Of a DNA stretch of 59,238 nt, positions 58,930 through 59,238 are shown in pieces. Location: the NCBI GenBank assembly GCA_030041435.1, contig JASHNW010000014.1, positions 1-59,238 of the forward strand, written 5' to 3'. The position numbers and the translations under genes are program-made. How positions within the stretch are numbered: the first letter of the stretch is position 1; every line of letters starts with the position of its first letter. The notes beneath the pieces were generated by a model that saw only the letters and a program-made list of their open reading frames with translations, did no database searches and had not been told where the DNA came from. The DNA comes from Acidobacteriaceae bacterium (GTDB lineage Bacteria > Acidobacteriota > Terriglobia > Terriglobales > Acidobacteriaceae).

Positions 58930-59238
58930 GAAACCCCCTGAGCAGCGCAGGACAAGGGCTGCGCTGCTCAGCGATTATGCCCCTGCCGGCAGGGGTCGAT
59001 CAATTGGGCTGTGTGAGGGTCAACCAACACCCATGTATCCGCGGGGAATTCCTCCATCGTCCAAAACGATGCCGTCTCCCTGGAATTGACGACATTGAGT
59101 GTGCGGCCCGTCCCCCTCGGGCTATGGGCTTCAGACCAAGAATCGAACAAACGATGGTTCACTCCGTTTGGGCCGTATTCTATCGATGCGAATTACTGGA
59201 ACAGGCTCCCAGATGGAGAGGCTCCCGATGTTTCTGAT
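58930..59238. other. Right-end region with hairpin, palindrome and possible gene fragment
   Basis: A 13 bp stem (CTGAGCAGCGCAG at 58938-58950 with its complement at 58959-58971, 8-base loop) is followed by a perfect 16 bp palindrome CCCCTGCCGGCAGGGG (58980-58995). A leftward frame from GTG 59162 to a stop at 58968 encodes 64 residues (ETASFWTMEEFPADTWVLVD) with no recognised family. Its stop lies in the hairpin stem, which could be its terminator. I cannot decide whether it is a real gene. Confidence 0.4.

Noticed and set aside
58977-59237. 86-codon plus-strand open frame at the right edge
   Set aside because: It starts inside the 16 bp palindrome, has no ribosome site and competes with a slightly better minus-strand frame; neither is firm.

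Overview
This window is about 59 kb of high-GC chromosome. It most likely comes from a member of the Acidobacteriota, near Terriglobia/Acidobacteriaceae. The main evidence is three secreted von Willebrand A proteins of the kind expanded in that phylum, a BlaI/BlaR1 pair whose M56 protease carries a proline-rich and coiled-coil tail, DUF3185, DUF5996 and DUF6632 proteins, and several secreted glycosidases. No phage, intact insertion sequence or CRISPR array was seen. Taxonomy is inferred from gene content only.

Layout. Positions 1-9160 are a carbohydrate-use locus. A leftward arm (PfkB kinase, APC permease, truncated secreted protein) and a rightward arm (secreted GH36-like alpha-galactosidase with a PKD domain, DeoR regulator, amidohydrolase, MFS sugar porter) diverge from a 338 bp control region holding a 12 bp inverted repeat. 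Positions 9192-15105 hold a MASE1-PAS-GGDEF protein, a lipoprotein, threonine synthase, and a VOC protein with a WYL regulator. Positions 15110-20906 are leftward housekeeping genes: ftsY-ribD-ribE, an HD-GYP protein and plsY-gpsA. Positions 21051-23851 are the BlaI/BlaR1 system. Positions 24005-29156 hold a small membrane protein and the leftward run rimO-yacG-pgpA-NHL protein-cinA. Positions 29399-33258 hold a secreted protein, the SRP RNA gene, fabH, a flavin monooxygenase and DUF3185. Positions 33536-40675 hold a large VWA protein, an S41 protease, a GNAT enzyme and msrQ/msrP. Positions 40922-46853 hold a membrane glycosyltransferase-like protein, tRNA-Met, a GH31 glucosidase, a 30-residue membrane peptide and phosphofructokinase.

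The most interesting region is 46854-48627. A small gene with a strong promoter and ribosome site encodes a 57-residue peptide ending in regularly spaced His-Ile-Glu, His-Ile-Asp and Phe-Asp-Lys triplets. It is followed by a radical SAM/SPASM enzyme of the FxsB/GrrM/XyeB type. This has the form of a two-gene RiPP system making a peptide with several cyclophane rings. The triplets would be the ring-forming sites, His/Phe being linked to the third residue of each. IS-end-like repeats lie just upstream.

The right end (48922-59238) holds the overlapping cell-wall operon DUF1015-amidase-GerMN-murI, two tandem VWA genes with the remains of a third copy between them, a second GGDEF protein, a cysteine-synthase-family gene and a DUF5996 gene. 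Other points of note are an about 68-residue insertion in RimO, a permease with no ordinary start codon, and several genes whose -10 box lies six bases before the ATG, suggesting leaderless transcripts.
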